Shown: positions 1-5,709 of the stretch, in pieces | How positions within the stretch are numbered: the first letter of the stretch is position 1 | Layout of the letters: each line of letters starts with the position of its first letter | From: CAYONZ01 sp964405465 | GTDB lineage: Bacteria > Bdellovibrionota > Bdellovibrionia > Bdellovibrionales > JAMPXM01 | DNA: 6,929 nucleotides | Direction: 5' to 3' | NCBI GenBank assembly: GCA_964405465.1 | Contig: CAYONZ010000094.1 | Coordinates: 1-6,929 of the forward strand | Notes under the pieces: generated by a model | Database searches by the model: none | What the model saw: the letters and a program-made list of their open reading frames with translations, nothing else | Told to the model about the DNA's origin: nothing | Made by a program: the position numbers and the translations under genes

Positions 1-1777
1 CCCACTTGAAATCGCGATTGACCAAATCTGAATCGAATGACCACAACACCTCGACTATGTTCGCAACTACCCGATCATCTTGACTTGCAAGTAAGATTTT
101 AAATCTTTGTTCAAGGTTTTCATCAATGTCGCTTTGTCTAAGAAATGTTGACATAACTGAAACCACGGTTGCCAAACGCTTAAAGGCCCATGGTGACGCC
201 TGAGTCTCACTGATTTGTATGCCGGCATCAAGAAGATCAAAGTACGCTTGCCGAACTTCTTGCGACACCACTTCGAGCTTGTAGCTTTTCATCACCAAAC
301 ATATTTCATTTATATCTAAGGCTTTTTCTTCAGAGATTTTGTTTTTCAAAAAACTGAGAATTTTTATCAAATCGAGATCACTTCGATAGTAAGTCAGATT
401 TGCAATTGAATCGCGAGTCAATGAATCTAAAACCTGATCAAGTGATTTAAATGCCGAAAGCGAGTGTAAATCTGAAGGAGTCGTATATTTTTTTAAAATC
501 ACGGTCCGTTCAAATTTGGTCTCAACAAGATCGCGAAGATTGGGCAAAATCGAATTGGCGAAGTACACGGTGTTATTTTCTTTGCTCGAAATCTCAGATA
601 GAACTCTCACTGTCTCAACTAAAACTCGGCCAAAAAATCCATTCCATTCTTTAATCTTAAGACCATACAAAAGCTTTCCATACGCTAAACTGGTCTTTAA
701 TACCCAAGGATAACCATGTTCGCGTTGAGTTTTAATGCTGTACAATTCTGCCAGGCTATTGATATCGCGAATTGCAGCCAATGCCATCATGGTACTGTTA
801 GCAGAGTCCTCATCTTTGAAATAATACAAAATCTCATCGCCAATGAATTCATGATAATAGCCATCGTAGCGATTTACGATATCAATGACTTTGGCGAAAA
901 AATTTGAAAGGACCCCGGTAAACACATCCTCAGCAAGTGAAGAAGAAATTTGCGTGTAACCATTAAGGTCCGAACGAACGAGAGTACAATTAAATCTATA
1001 TGGAGGGATTTTCCCCGATAGATGTTCACTTCGAAAGGAGGAAAACATCTGATTTCCCAATGCCTGGTTCTCACTTTGCAATTCTGAAACCTGTCCCGTG
1101 TAACCCTTAAGTCCCTGAACCAAGAGTTCAGTTTCGGCGCTGTCGATTTTGATATCATCCAACTCCCCCTGCCCCATACCTGAGGTGCGCAGCTTTTTTA
1201 GAGTTTGAAAATAGCCACGAAAGTAATAACTCACCAACAAAAATACGCCGAACAAAAAAATCGACATATTTGCACCGAAGACCTTTAGCCCTTCGCGAGA
1301 AAACAAAACTGATTTGATGGCGTTACTTTCGCTCTTAATATAAGAACCAGCGATGACCGCATAGCCCTTTGGTTCTTCTGCCACAAATGTTGCAAACTGT
1401 TCGAGCTCTGATCCCACTCGCTGAAATGCGTTTGCGGGCTCGCCAGTTTTTTTATAATTGAAAACCCAATTCTCAATTCTATCTTCTGGAAGCCCTCTCG
1501 ACCAAGCTTGGTTTTTTGAAAAGTCCTTTATCACATAAAAATTGATTGAATTCTTCGAGCGCAGCTTTTCTAAAAACAAGAGATAGGCATTAAATTTTTC
1601 ATCATTCCCATCTAGCAATTCATAGCTGTGTTCGGCAGCCAACGTTATCATTCTTTGTACGAGCTCAGCATCATAGAGATATTTTTGATGAAGCGAATAG
1701 ACATTTGTTCCAATCTCTGCAACACCGTAAAAAATCAAGCCACCTGATATGATCTTAAGCCAAACTGAACTCCGCAA
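1..1777 (-). CDS. Membrane-anchored class III nucleotide cyclase with alpha-helical/HEAT-like C-terminus (3' end outside window)
   Basis: 592 codons are visible and the C-terminus lies beyond the left edge. The start is TTG at 1777-1775: an in-frame TGA lies just upstream and GAGGAG sits 5 nt before it. Order of parts: a hydrophobic N-terminal segment (about residues 5-22), a roughly 145-residue region probably in the periplasm, a second membrane segment (about 168-190), a linker, and a cyclase core (about 255-430). The core has the two metal aspartates of class III cyclases, D270 in SDLNGYT and D314 in FIGDE, and the conserved transition-state arginine is probably R391. The usual adenylate-specifying Lys four residues before D314 is Glu (E310), and the Asn expected four residues before R391 appears to be Val. 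The helical C-terminus (430-592) ends with DDRVVAN...VEVL, which resembles a HEAT repeat. The product should be cAMP or cGMP made in the cytoplasm in response to a signal sensed outside the membrane. The sensor region matches nothing I recognise. Family is confident; substrate and activity are not. Confidence 0.9.
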   Translation of the reverse strand, partial: MRSSVWLKIISGGLIFYGVAEIGTNVYSLHQKYLYDAELVQRMITLAAEHSYELLDGNDEKFNAYLLFLEKLRSKNSINFYVIKDFSKNQAWSRGLPEDRIENWVFNYKKTGEPANAFQRVGSELEQFATFVAEEPKGYAVIAGSYIKSESNAIKSVLFSREGLKVFGANMSIFLFGVFLLVSYYFRGYFQTLKKLRTSGMGQGELDDIKIDSAETELLVQGLKGYTGQVSELQSENQALGNQMFSSFRSEHLSGKIPPYRFNCTLVRSDLNGYTQISSSLAEDVFTGVLSNFFAKVIDIVNRYDGYYHEFIGDEILYYFKDEDSANSTMMALAAIRDINSLAELYSIKTQREHGYPWVLKTSLAYGKLLYGLKIKEWNGFFGRVLVETVRVLSEISSKENNTVYFANSILPNLRDLVETKFERTVILKKYTTPSDLHSLSAFKSLDQVLDSLTRDSIANLTYYRSDLDLIKILSFLKNKISEEKALDINEICLVMKSYKLEVVSQEVRQAYFDLLDAGIQISETQASPWAFKRLATVVSVMSTFLRQSDIDENLEQRFKILLASQDDRVVANIVEVLWSFDSDLVNRDFKW

Positions 1778-1782
1778 AAATG

Positions 1783-1788
1783 CTCCTC
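1783..1788 (-). promoter_or_regulatory. Shine-Dalgarno site deciding the TTG start of the cyclase
   Basis: GAGGAG on the minus strand lies 5 nt upstream of TTG 1777-1775. An in-frame stop overlaps the upstream side of this motif, so no earlier start is possible. The next in-frame ATG would remove the first membrane segment. Confidence 0.75.
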
Positions 1789-1816
1789 AATTTTAAATTT
1801 TTCTTTCCAAGCATTA

Positions 1817-1846
1817 ATTAAATCAAACTCGAACCAAATGGGGCAA
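1817..1846 (-). promoter_or_regulatory. Candidate sigma-70-type promoter of the cyclase gene
   Basis: On the minus strand, TTGCCC (1846-1841) and TTTAAT (1822-1817) are separated by 18 nt. They match the -35 consensus at 4 of 6 and the -10 consensus at 5 of 6. The predicted start near 1810 gives a leader of about 33 nt that contains the SD site. The -35 box overlaps a palindrome (1844-1858). Confidence 0.5.
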
Positions 1847-1858
1847 GAATATTTCTTG
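1844..1858. promoter_or_regulatory. Operator-like palindrome over the cyclase -35 box
   Basis: CAAGAA-TAT-TTCTTG is a perfect 6-bp inverted repeat with a 3-nt centre. It is placed where a bound dimeric regulator would cover the proposed -35 element. No regulator is encoded in the window, so the binding protein is unknown. A chance palindrome in AT-rich DNA is possible. Confidence 0.35.
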
Positions 1859-1926
1859 TTTGTCGAATAAAAGAATAGTCTGGGTAAAATCGCAGTCGAT
1901 TGGGCCCATTTCTTTCCTCGACGGTT

Positions 1927-1950
1927 GGTATTTCTGTGATATCCAATACC
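1927..1950. repeat. Short inverted repeat GGTATT-N12-AATACC
   Basis: Perfect 6-bp arms flank a 12-nt spacer in the intergenic region. It could be a protein-binding site or a weak hairpin. It is not placed next to a recognisable promoter, so function is unsupported. Confidence 0.25.
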
Positions 1951-2048
1951 TATTCACTATACACTGAAAGTTCTATCACTTCGTTTAGTCTTTATACAGC
2001 CCGTGTGCCTCAATTTGTTCTTTCCAACATAGTGCGCGCTTCTGCTTT

Positions 2049-2088
2049 GGACCACCATAAATTAAGCTAATTTATACGATGTTGGTCC
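2049..2088. repeat. Nested stem-loop in the intergenic region
   Basis: The outer arms GGACCA (2049-2054) and TGGTCC (2083-2088) are perfect complements. Inside them ATAAATTA (2057-2064) and TAATTTAT (2068-2075) form a perfect 8-bp stem with an AGC loop. Unpaired CC and a 7-nt strand lie between the two stems. CCAACAT at 2024-2030 is complementary to ATGTTGG at 2079-2085, which offers an alternative pairing. No U-tract follows on either strand, so it is not a classical intrinsic terminator. It may be RNA structure or an operator. Confidence 0.45.
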
Positions 2089-2136
2089 CACGTTGCAGAG
2101 TCTGAACGACGATGAGTTGCAGGAGATCCTCGCCAA

Positions 2137-2166
2137 AATGTTTGCAAGCCGACTTTAGCAAACATT
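2137..2166. repeat. Twelve-bp stem-loop with CCGA tetraloop
   Basis: AATGTTTGC (2137-2145) pairs perfectly with GCAAACATT (2158-2166). The stem continues with AAG (2146-2148) against CTT (2153-2155) around the loop CCGA, leaving a 2-nt TA bulge. This is too long to dismiss as random pairing, but it lacks a downstream T-run on either strand. It lies about 50 nt from the nested stem-loop at 2049-2088, so both may belong to one structured RNA. Confidence 0.45.
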
Positions 2167-2383
2167 GGACACAATTTACCTTCATCGCAATCACCTTTTT
2201 TGAGGGGCAACTCCATGGAAATTCCACTTTTTCCTCACTCTTGATCCCATTTTTTTGAGTCACATCATCTGGCGCAGAGTTTGCTAAACAAAATAGTCCG
2301 GATCTGGAGTGAGGGTTCCGATTAGAGAAAAGTCATTTAGACCAAGCAGACATTCCCCCACATAAAAGAGTCAACAGTTCCCG

Positions 2384-2389
2384 AGGAGG
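2384..2389 (+). promoter_or_regulatory. Consensus Shine-Dalgarno site for the GTG start at 2397
   Basis: AGGAGG lies 7 nt upstream of GTG 2397. The strong match, together with a signal peptide beginning exactly at this codon, supports the non-ATG start over the later in-frame ATG. Confidence 0.8.
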
Positions 2390-2396
2390 ACAAAAG

Positions 2397-3620
2397 GTGA
2401 GCCTGAAATTTCCATTGATTATTTCTTCTTTTATTGCAATTTTTCCCTTTGCCCTTTGTGCCCGTCAAAATATGAGCTTCGATTTTTCTAAGATACTTTT
2501 GTCTATCCATCAACGAGGCGACTCAACATATGGCGACGAGCTCAAAAGGTTTCTCAACCAAGAGTGCGACAGCAAGACCGCTCAGGAGAAAGCACTTTCT
2601 CCTATTTGCCGACAAATTGAAATTCGTCACTCTCTCGCATTTACAGAGTCGCAAATCTCAAGAAACTATAGCCCTGTAGAAACTCGTAGGGGATGGGAAT
2701 TTTCGGATATCATAGCCGGTTGGTGGAACAAGAAATCATTTCAAGACGCAAACCAGGACCCAGAACTTCTGGTCACGCGGTTTTTAGTATTGAATCTGGC
2801 TCAAATAGAAAATTTAAAAGAAATTAAACGCACTCTATCTTTACCTACACAAGCTTTTGCAGAGCAAGGAGTCCGCTCGCCAACTCAACCGGTGCTGTCT
2901 TCAAATGGCACAAACAATACGCAATTTGAAATATTTTGGGCACTTACGTTAAGCCAACAAACGAGCTCATATCTACCTGGACAAGCCATTTCGTTCTTTA
3001 ATTCTTTGCAGTGTCCAAGCCTAGACATCATATGCCTTAGGGCAAAAGCCAGACTTGGTGATCTGATTAGAGAAAGCCTTGTTAAATTCTATTCAAGATT
3101 CACGCATCTAAAATTTTTCTTGGTGTCGCGTTTGTCCTCACAACAGCTTGGCCCTAAAGACCATGGACTAGACTCACCTATGGAACCAGAGATTCATACT
3201 TTTCCATCCGGAGCTCTTTCGCCCGAGACAGAGAAATTGCAGACACTTTTATCAGGTCTCATTTCACTCCCCAGAGCATCGAGTGAACAATACCTCGAGA
3301 TTTTGTCGAACAAAACTGAGATGGAAAGAATGCAGAGGCAAATTTTAAAATCAACTCACGAGATATTCAGCAAGAGAAAAGACTTGGAAGAAGTGAATAG
3401 CCTTGATTCATCTTCCTCAAACTTAGGAAAAGCATTGATCTCAACCGTTCATTTTTTTGAATTGCTTCAGATCGGCGACATCAGTTCAACCGAGAGATTT
3501 GAGAGTCCTGAAAATTTGAGCAATGACGAAGTCCAATTCAAAAACTCAATTGAATCGGACATGGATCAAACCTTTTCTGTCCTTGAAGCTTTCATAAACC
3601 AAACGGAGTTCGAACTATGA
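2397..3620 (+). CDS. Exported protein of unknown function, 407 aa
   Basis: The family is not recognised. The protein starts at GTG with a consensus SD site. The N-terminus is a signal peptide: K4, then a hydrophobic run to about residue 20, with likely SPase I cleavage near C21-A22. There is no proper lipobox (F-A-L-C lacks the small residue at -1). The mature part is polar and mostly helical in character, with no other membrane segment. It has four cysteines arranged as two close pairs, C57/C71 and C206/C213, which suits two disulfides in the periplasm or outside the cell. A Trp-rich patch (GW at 99-100, GWW at 108-110) and a Ser/Glu-rich C-terminal third (after about 330) are the only other marks. 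It is the first gene of a tightly packed plus-strand series, and its TGA overlaps the next ATG (ATGA). It is likely translated together with the lipoprotein that follows and may act with it at the envelope. Confidence 0.8.
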   Translation: MSLKFPLIISSFIAIFPFALCARQNMSFDFSKILLSIHQRGDSTYGDELKRFLNQECDSKTAQEKALSPICRQIEIRHSLAFTESQISRNYSPVETRRGWEFSDIIAGWWNKKSFQDANQDPELLVTRFLVLNLAQIENLKEIKRTLSLPTQAFAEQGVRSPTQPVLSSNGTNNTQFEIFWALTLSQQTSSYLPGQAISFFNSLQCPSLDIICLRAKARLGDLIRESLVKFYSRFTHLKFFLVSRLSSQQLGPKDHGLDSPMEPEIHTFPSGALSPETEKLQTLLSGLISLPRASSEQYLEILSNKTEMERMQRQILKSTHEIFSKRKDLEEVNSLDSSSSNLGKALISTVHFFELLQIGDISSTERFESPENLSNDEVQFKNSIESDMDQTFSVLEAFINQTEFEL

Positions 3621-4696
3621 ACGTGCGCAATTCATTCTTTATTCTGATACTCTTGATTTCGGCATGCACACCAAAGAACGACACCAATCAGGTACCCGAG
3701 TCTCAAGTGGTCCCCCAAAAAATACCCGAGAGACCCATTTACCTTGAAGCCTATCATCACAGGTGGACGTTCAATGTTCTTGGAAAATCTATCGATCTCG
3801 ATGCCTATGGCTGGTGTGAAGAGCCGACATCTGTTCCTTGCATCGCGAAGGAAGTCGCAACAATTAAACAGGGAGACAAGCTGTTCCGAATTTATCGCGA
3901 ATTTGATTCGGATCCAAAACATCCCAAATTCAATCATTACAACTCAGATACCGCAGAATACAAGAGGGCCGAAATCGAATACCAACGCATTAAAGCTAAG
4001 GAGGTGTTGATTGAAGGATCCTCAGATATCGATCTCGAGGGGTATCTCAAAGGATATGAACGTGAAATTCGAGAAACGTTTAGCAGATGTAAGACTTCAA
4101 AATTCGGAAAATTTGTCAAAGACATGATTGAAGAAGATCGCAAGAGAAATGTTGCGCTGATCTTCAAAGGTGCTTTTCCTCTCGATTCACTGTCTCGTGC
4201 ATTGGTCACAACTGTAGAGGTCGACTCCAACGGAGACATCCAAAACGTGGGCACCGAACAGGAAGAGCACAGTACAGGACTTTTTGGTTCCCCCATAATT
4301 AGTTATGAGTCTTTCACTTCTCCCGAAAAAAGATTACTACCTGCAAATCACAGAATTGCCTTTCCCAATATTGCTAGATTCGGATTTCTTTGCCAATTGG
4401 GTCAGGAATATTCCGCTCATGAAAATCACTTTGAACTCCCCCAAATATGTAAACTGAAAAAATACCGATTCTATTTTCCTTTATTCAACGAGCAAATTGA
4501 TCCGCGTGCTTCTAAATACATTGATTACGAACTTGAAGATCCATCGAAATACCTCGGGGAGCCAACAATCATGAACCTCAGTCTATCCAGATTTGATTCA
4601 GCATCATTCTATCCCCCGCCAACTGAAGAATTCACCGATCAAGATAAATTGTGTCTATTACCGATTCAAAAGGAGACCTCGAATGACAAAAAATAA
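3617..4696 (+). CDS. Predicted outer-membrane lipoprotein of unknown function, 359 aa
   Basis: The N-terminus is a lipoprotein signal: a positive start (R4), a hydrophobic stretch, then the lipobox I-S-A-C with C17 as the lipidated residue. T18 follows, not Asp, so by the Lol sorting rule of enterobacteria it would go to the outer membrane. A flexible Pro/Gln/Asn-rich linker runs to about residue 40. The globular part has six further cysteines (67, 75, 158, 259, 278, 346), an even number that fits disulfides. It also has a charged helical segment (about 112-180) and an aromatic C-terminal half. I recognise no domain. The start is supported by GGAG (3605-3608), 8 nt upstream, and by the ATGA overlap with the preceding stop. 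The 3' end overlaps the next gene by 14 nt. The partner may be the secreted product of the upstream gene. Confidence 0.82.
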   Translation: MNVRNSFFILILLISACTPKNDTNQVPESQVVPQKIPERPIYLEAYHHRWTFNVLGKSIDLDAYGWCEEPTSVPCIAKEVATIKQGDKLFRIYREFDSDPKHPKFNHYNSDTAEYKRAEIEYQRIKAKEVLIEGSSDIDLEGYLKGYEREIRETFSRCKTSKFGKFVKDMIEEDRKRNVALIFKGAFPLDSLSRALVTTVEVDSNGDIQNVGTEQEEHSTGLFGSPIISYESFTSPEKRLLPANHRIAFPNIARFGFLCQLGQEYSAHENHFELPQICKLKKYRFYFPLFNEQIDPRASKYIDYELEDPSKYLGEPTIMNLSLSRFDSASFYPPPTEEFTDQDKLCLLPIQKETSNDKK

Positions 4697-4895
4697 AAAT
4701 CTCGCCGCTATTTTCACTCTTTTACTGTTCCCCTTCGCTGCAACTGCGGGATTCTCTGCAAGCTATGATTTAAAACTGAATGCTTCATTCGATACCTTTG
4801 GACGAAGATGGCATAGCACCGGAACAATAAAATGCAATCCCGTAGGTCGCGGAACGAACGCGTTCTCGATCTCACAAAAGATGCCAACACCATGA
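4683..4895 (+). CDS. Exported small protein, N-terminal part, frame broken (70 aa as read)
   Basis: ATG 4683 has AGGAG (4671-4675) 7 nt upstream and lies inside the end of the lipoprotein gene (14-nt overlap). Residues 1-22 are a clear signal peptide: lysines at 3 and 5, a hydrophobic core, and cleavage after A-T-A. The mature start, GFSASYDLKLNASF, looks beta-rich. As read, the frame stops at 4893-4895 after a tail that no longer looks like natural protein. The frame that takes over (open from 4817 to 5086) looks coding and runs to the start of the next gene. The simplest reading is one exported protein of about 134 aa with a single-base loss between 4817 and 4893, either a sequence error or a real mutation. 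The alternative is two coupled genes, since the stop overlaps an ATG (ATGA, 4892-4895). The family is not recognised. Confidence 0.6.
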   Translation: MTKNKNLAAIFTLLLFPFAATAGFSASYDLKLNASFDTFGRRWHSTGTIKCNPVGRGTNAFSISQKMPTP

Positions 4896-5086
4896 AATAC
4901 GTGGGAGTCCCTGCATCCGAACTCTTTGTCGAAAACCTAGTACTTGAGTCATATGAACTTCCCCAAATTATAGGATTCCTCGCAGAAAAGAAAAACCTCA
5001 ACGCTGTACTCTTACCTTCCGCTGCACTAAGAGGACAAGGAACTGTTATTCATATCTTCAAAGGAGGCGTCAATGCCATCAAATGA
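4832..5086 (+). CDS. C-terminal part of the frame-broken exported protein, or separate small gene
   Basis: This frame is open from the stop at 4814-4816 to TGA 5084-5086. The first ATG at 4832 has no SD site. A second ATG at 4892 overlaps the stop of the upstream frame as ATGA but also lacks a clear SD site. The sequence from about 4853 reads like continuous protein (NERVLDLTKDANT, then MKYVGVPASELF), ending with a hydrophobic, probably beta-structured region (GQGTVIHIFKGG). I therefore favour it being the second half of the exported protein begun at 4683. If translated alone it would be an 84- or 64-residue cytoplasmic protein without a signal peptide. The last 14 nt overlap the next gene and hold its strong SD site, AAGGAGG. 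No domain is recognised. Confidence 0.5.
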   Translation: MQSRRSRNERVLDLTKDANTMKYVGVPASELFVENLVLESYELPQIIGFLAEKKNLNAVLLPSAALRGQGTVIHIFKGGVNAIK

Positions 5087-5513
5087 GATCAAAAAACCTG
5101 AACTATCTGAACTCATCAAACTTATCAGCAACCCTTTGCCTGAAAAGGTATTCAAAGACTTTGTACAATTCTATGTTGCTGTGGCTTGTAAAAAAATATA
5201 TCGAGGTCGTATTTCTGAGCAAGATTTCTTAGAGTTCGAACCAACCAAACAAGAAATCAGATTTGAAAGGTTTTTTTACGAATGGCGGGCTCTATTTTCC
5301 TCTGATGTTCCCTACGAACTCTGGCAAGACATTGCTTACGATGCCGTCATGCTCGTTAAAGAATTTGTCGAGCAGAAACCAAAAACTTGGTCTGCCATCG
5401 ACCGCATGCCCGGGTTCGAAGCCTTCGACAAAAAGTGCAATGAAAGAATCGATCAGTTCCGTAAAGATCCACAGCACTGCCGATACTTCAACGATTACCT
5501 CGGCGGATGGTGA
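5073..5513 (+). CDS. Cytoplasmic protein of unknown function, 146 aa
   Basis: ATG 5073 is preceded by AAGGAGG (5061-5067) at 5 nt and lies within the end of the previous frame, so translation is probably coupled. There is no signal peptide or membrane segment. The sequence is charged and predicted mostly helical, rich in Phe, Trp and Tyr, and ends in YLGGW. Three cysteines (39, 122, 136) are not in a metal-binding spacing. Length and composition suggest a compact helical domain, perhaps a binding partner or chaperone for one of the exported neighbours, but that is inference from position only. About 200 nt separate it from the radical SAM gene. I considered a modified-peptide precursor because of that neighbour, but at 146 aa with no leader/core pattern it does not look like one. 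Confidence 0.8.
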   Translation: MPSNEIKKPELSELIKLISNPLPEKVFKDFVQFYVAVACKKIYRGRISEQDFLEFEPTKQEIRFERFFYEWRALFSSDVPYELWQDIAYDAVMLVKEFVEQKPKTWSAIDRMPGFEAFDKKCNERIDQFRKDPQHCRYFNDYLGGW

Positions 5514-5709
5514 AGTTATCTCTTTAACTCTAGAACATCCATACTGCGGGCTTCACAATCAGGACTGCGCACATTGACCTTTCGAAGCTGAAACGAGAGT
5601 GATGCTCAGATTCAGGCAAAGCACATTTTTGCAACTACATAGGAAATGTTTACCGACAGCATTTAAGACGCGAGCAAACCCGCTAGACTTCGTGTAAAAT
5701 GTCGATCGG

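Larger units (their letters stand above)
1778..2396. other. 619-bp divergent intergenic region, no convincing gene
   Basis: The gap separates the minus-strand cyclase from the plus-strand gene series. It holds the cyclase promoter, the palindrome at 1844-1858, an inverted repeat at 1927-1950, two stem-loops (2049-2088 and 2137-2166) and the SD site of the next gene. TTTAGCAAAC at 2154-2163 recurs inverted as GTTTGCTAAA at 2279-2288. The only ORF of note is a 63-codon minus-strand GTG frame (2263-2072) with no SD site. I see no convincing plus-strand promoter before 2397 and no classical terminator. The gap is large compared with the overlapping genes that follow, so it probably carries regulatory or RNA structure. 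Confidence 0.6.

Noticed and set aside
451..1158. Several short ORFs on both strands in other frames across 451-1158
   Set aside because: They lie over the cyclase gene, lack SD sites and have protein composition unlike real genes; the open minus-strand cyclase frame explains the region.
2216..2226. Short palindrome TGGAAATTCCA
   Set aside because: The arms are only 5 bp and it has no relation to a promoter; it is expected by chance.
2189..2260. T-runs at about 2195-2201 and 2250-2257 as intrinsic terminators
   Set aside because: No GC-rich stem directly precedes either T-run on the plus strand.
3632..4296. Two minus-strand ORFs of 101 and 119 codons and an 88-codon plus-strand ORF
   Set aside because: They are antisense or frame-shifted shadows of the lipoprotein gene, which has a signal sequence, lipobox and SD site.
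5507..5577. Short frame ending in EHPYCGLHNQDCAH in the gap before the radical SAM gene, considered as a modified-peptide precursor
   Set aside because: It has no start codon with an SD site within the gap and is only the tail of an ORF overlapping the 146-aa gene in another frame. No leader-like sequence was seen.
5693..5700. TGTAAAAT as an extended -10 promoter for the radical SAM gene
   Set aside because: The TG is directly adjacent to the hexamer without the usual intervening base, and no -35 box is found at 16-18 nt, so support is too weak.
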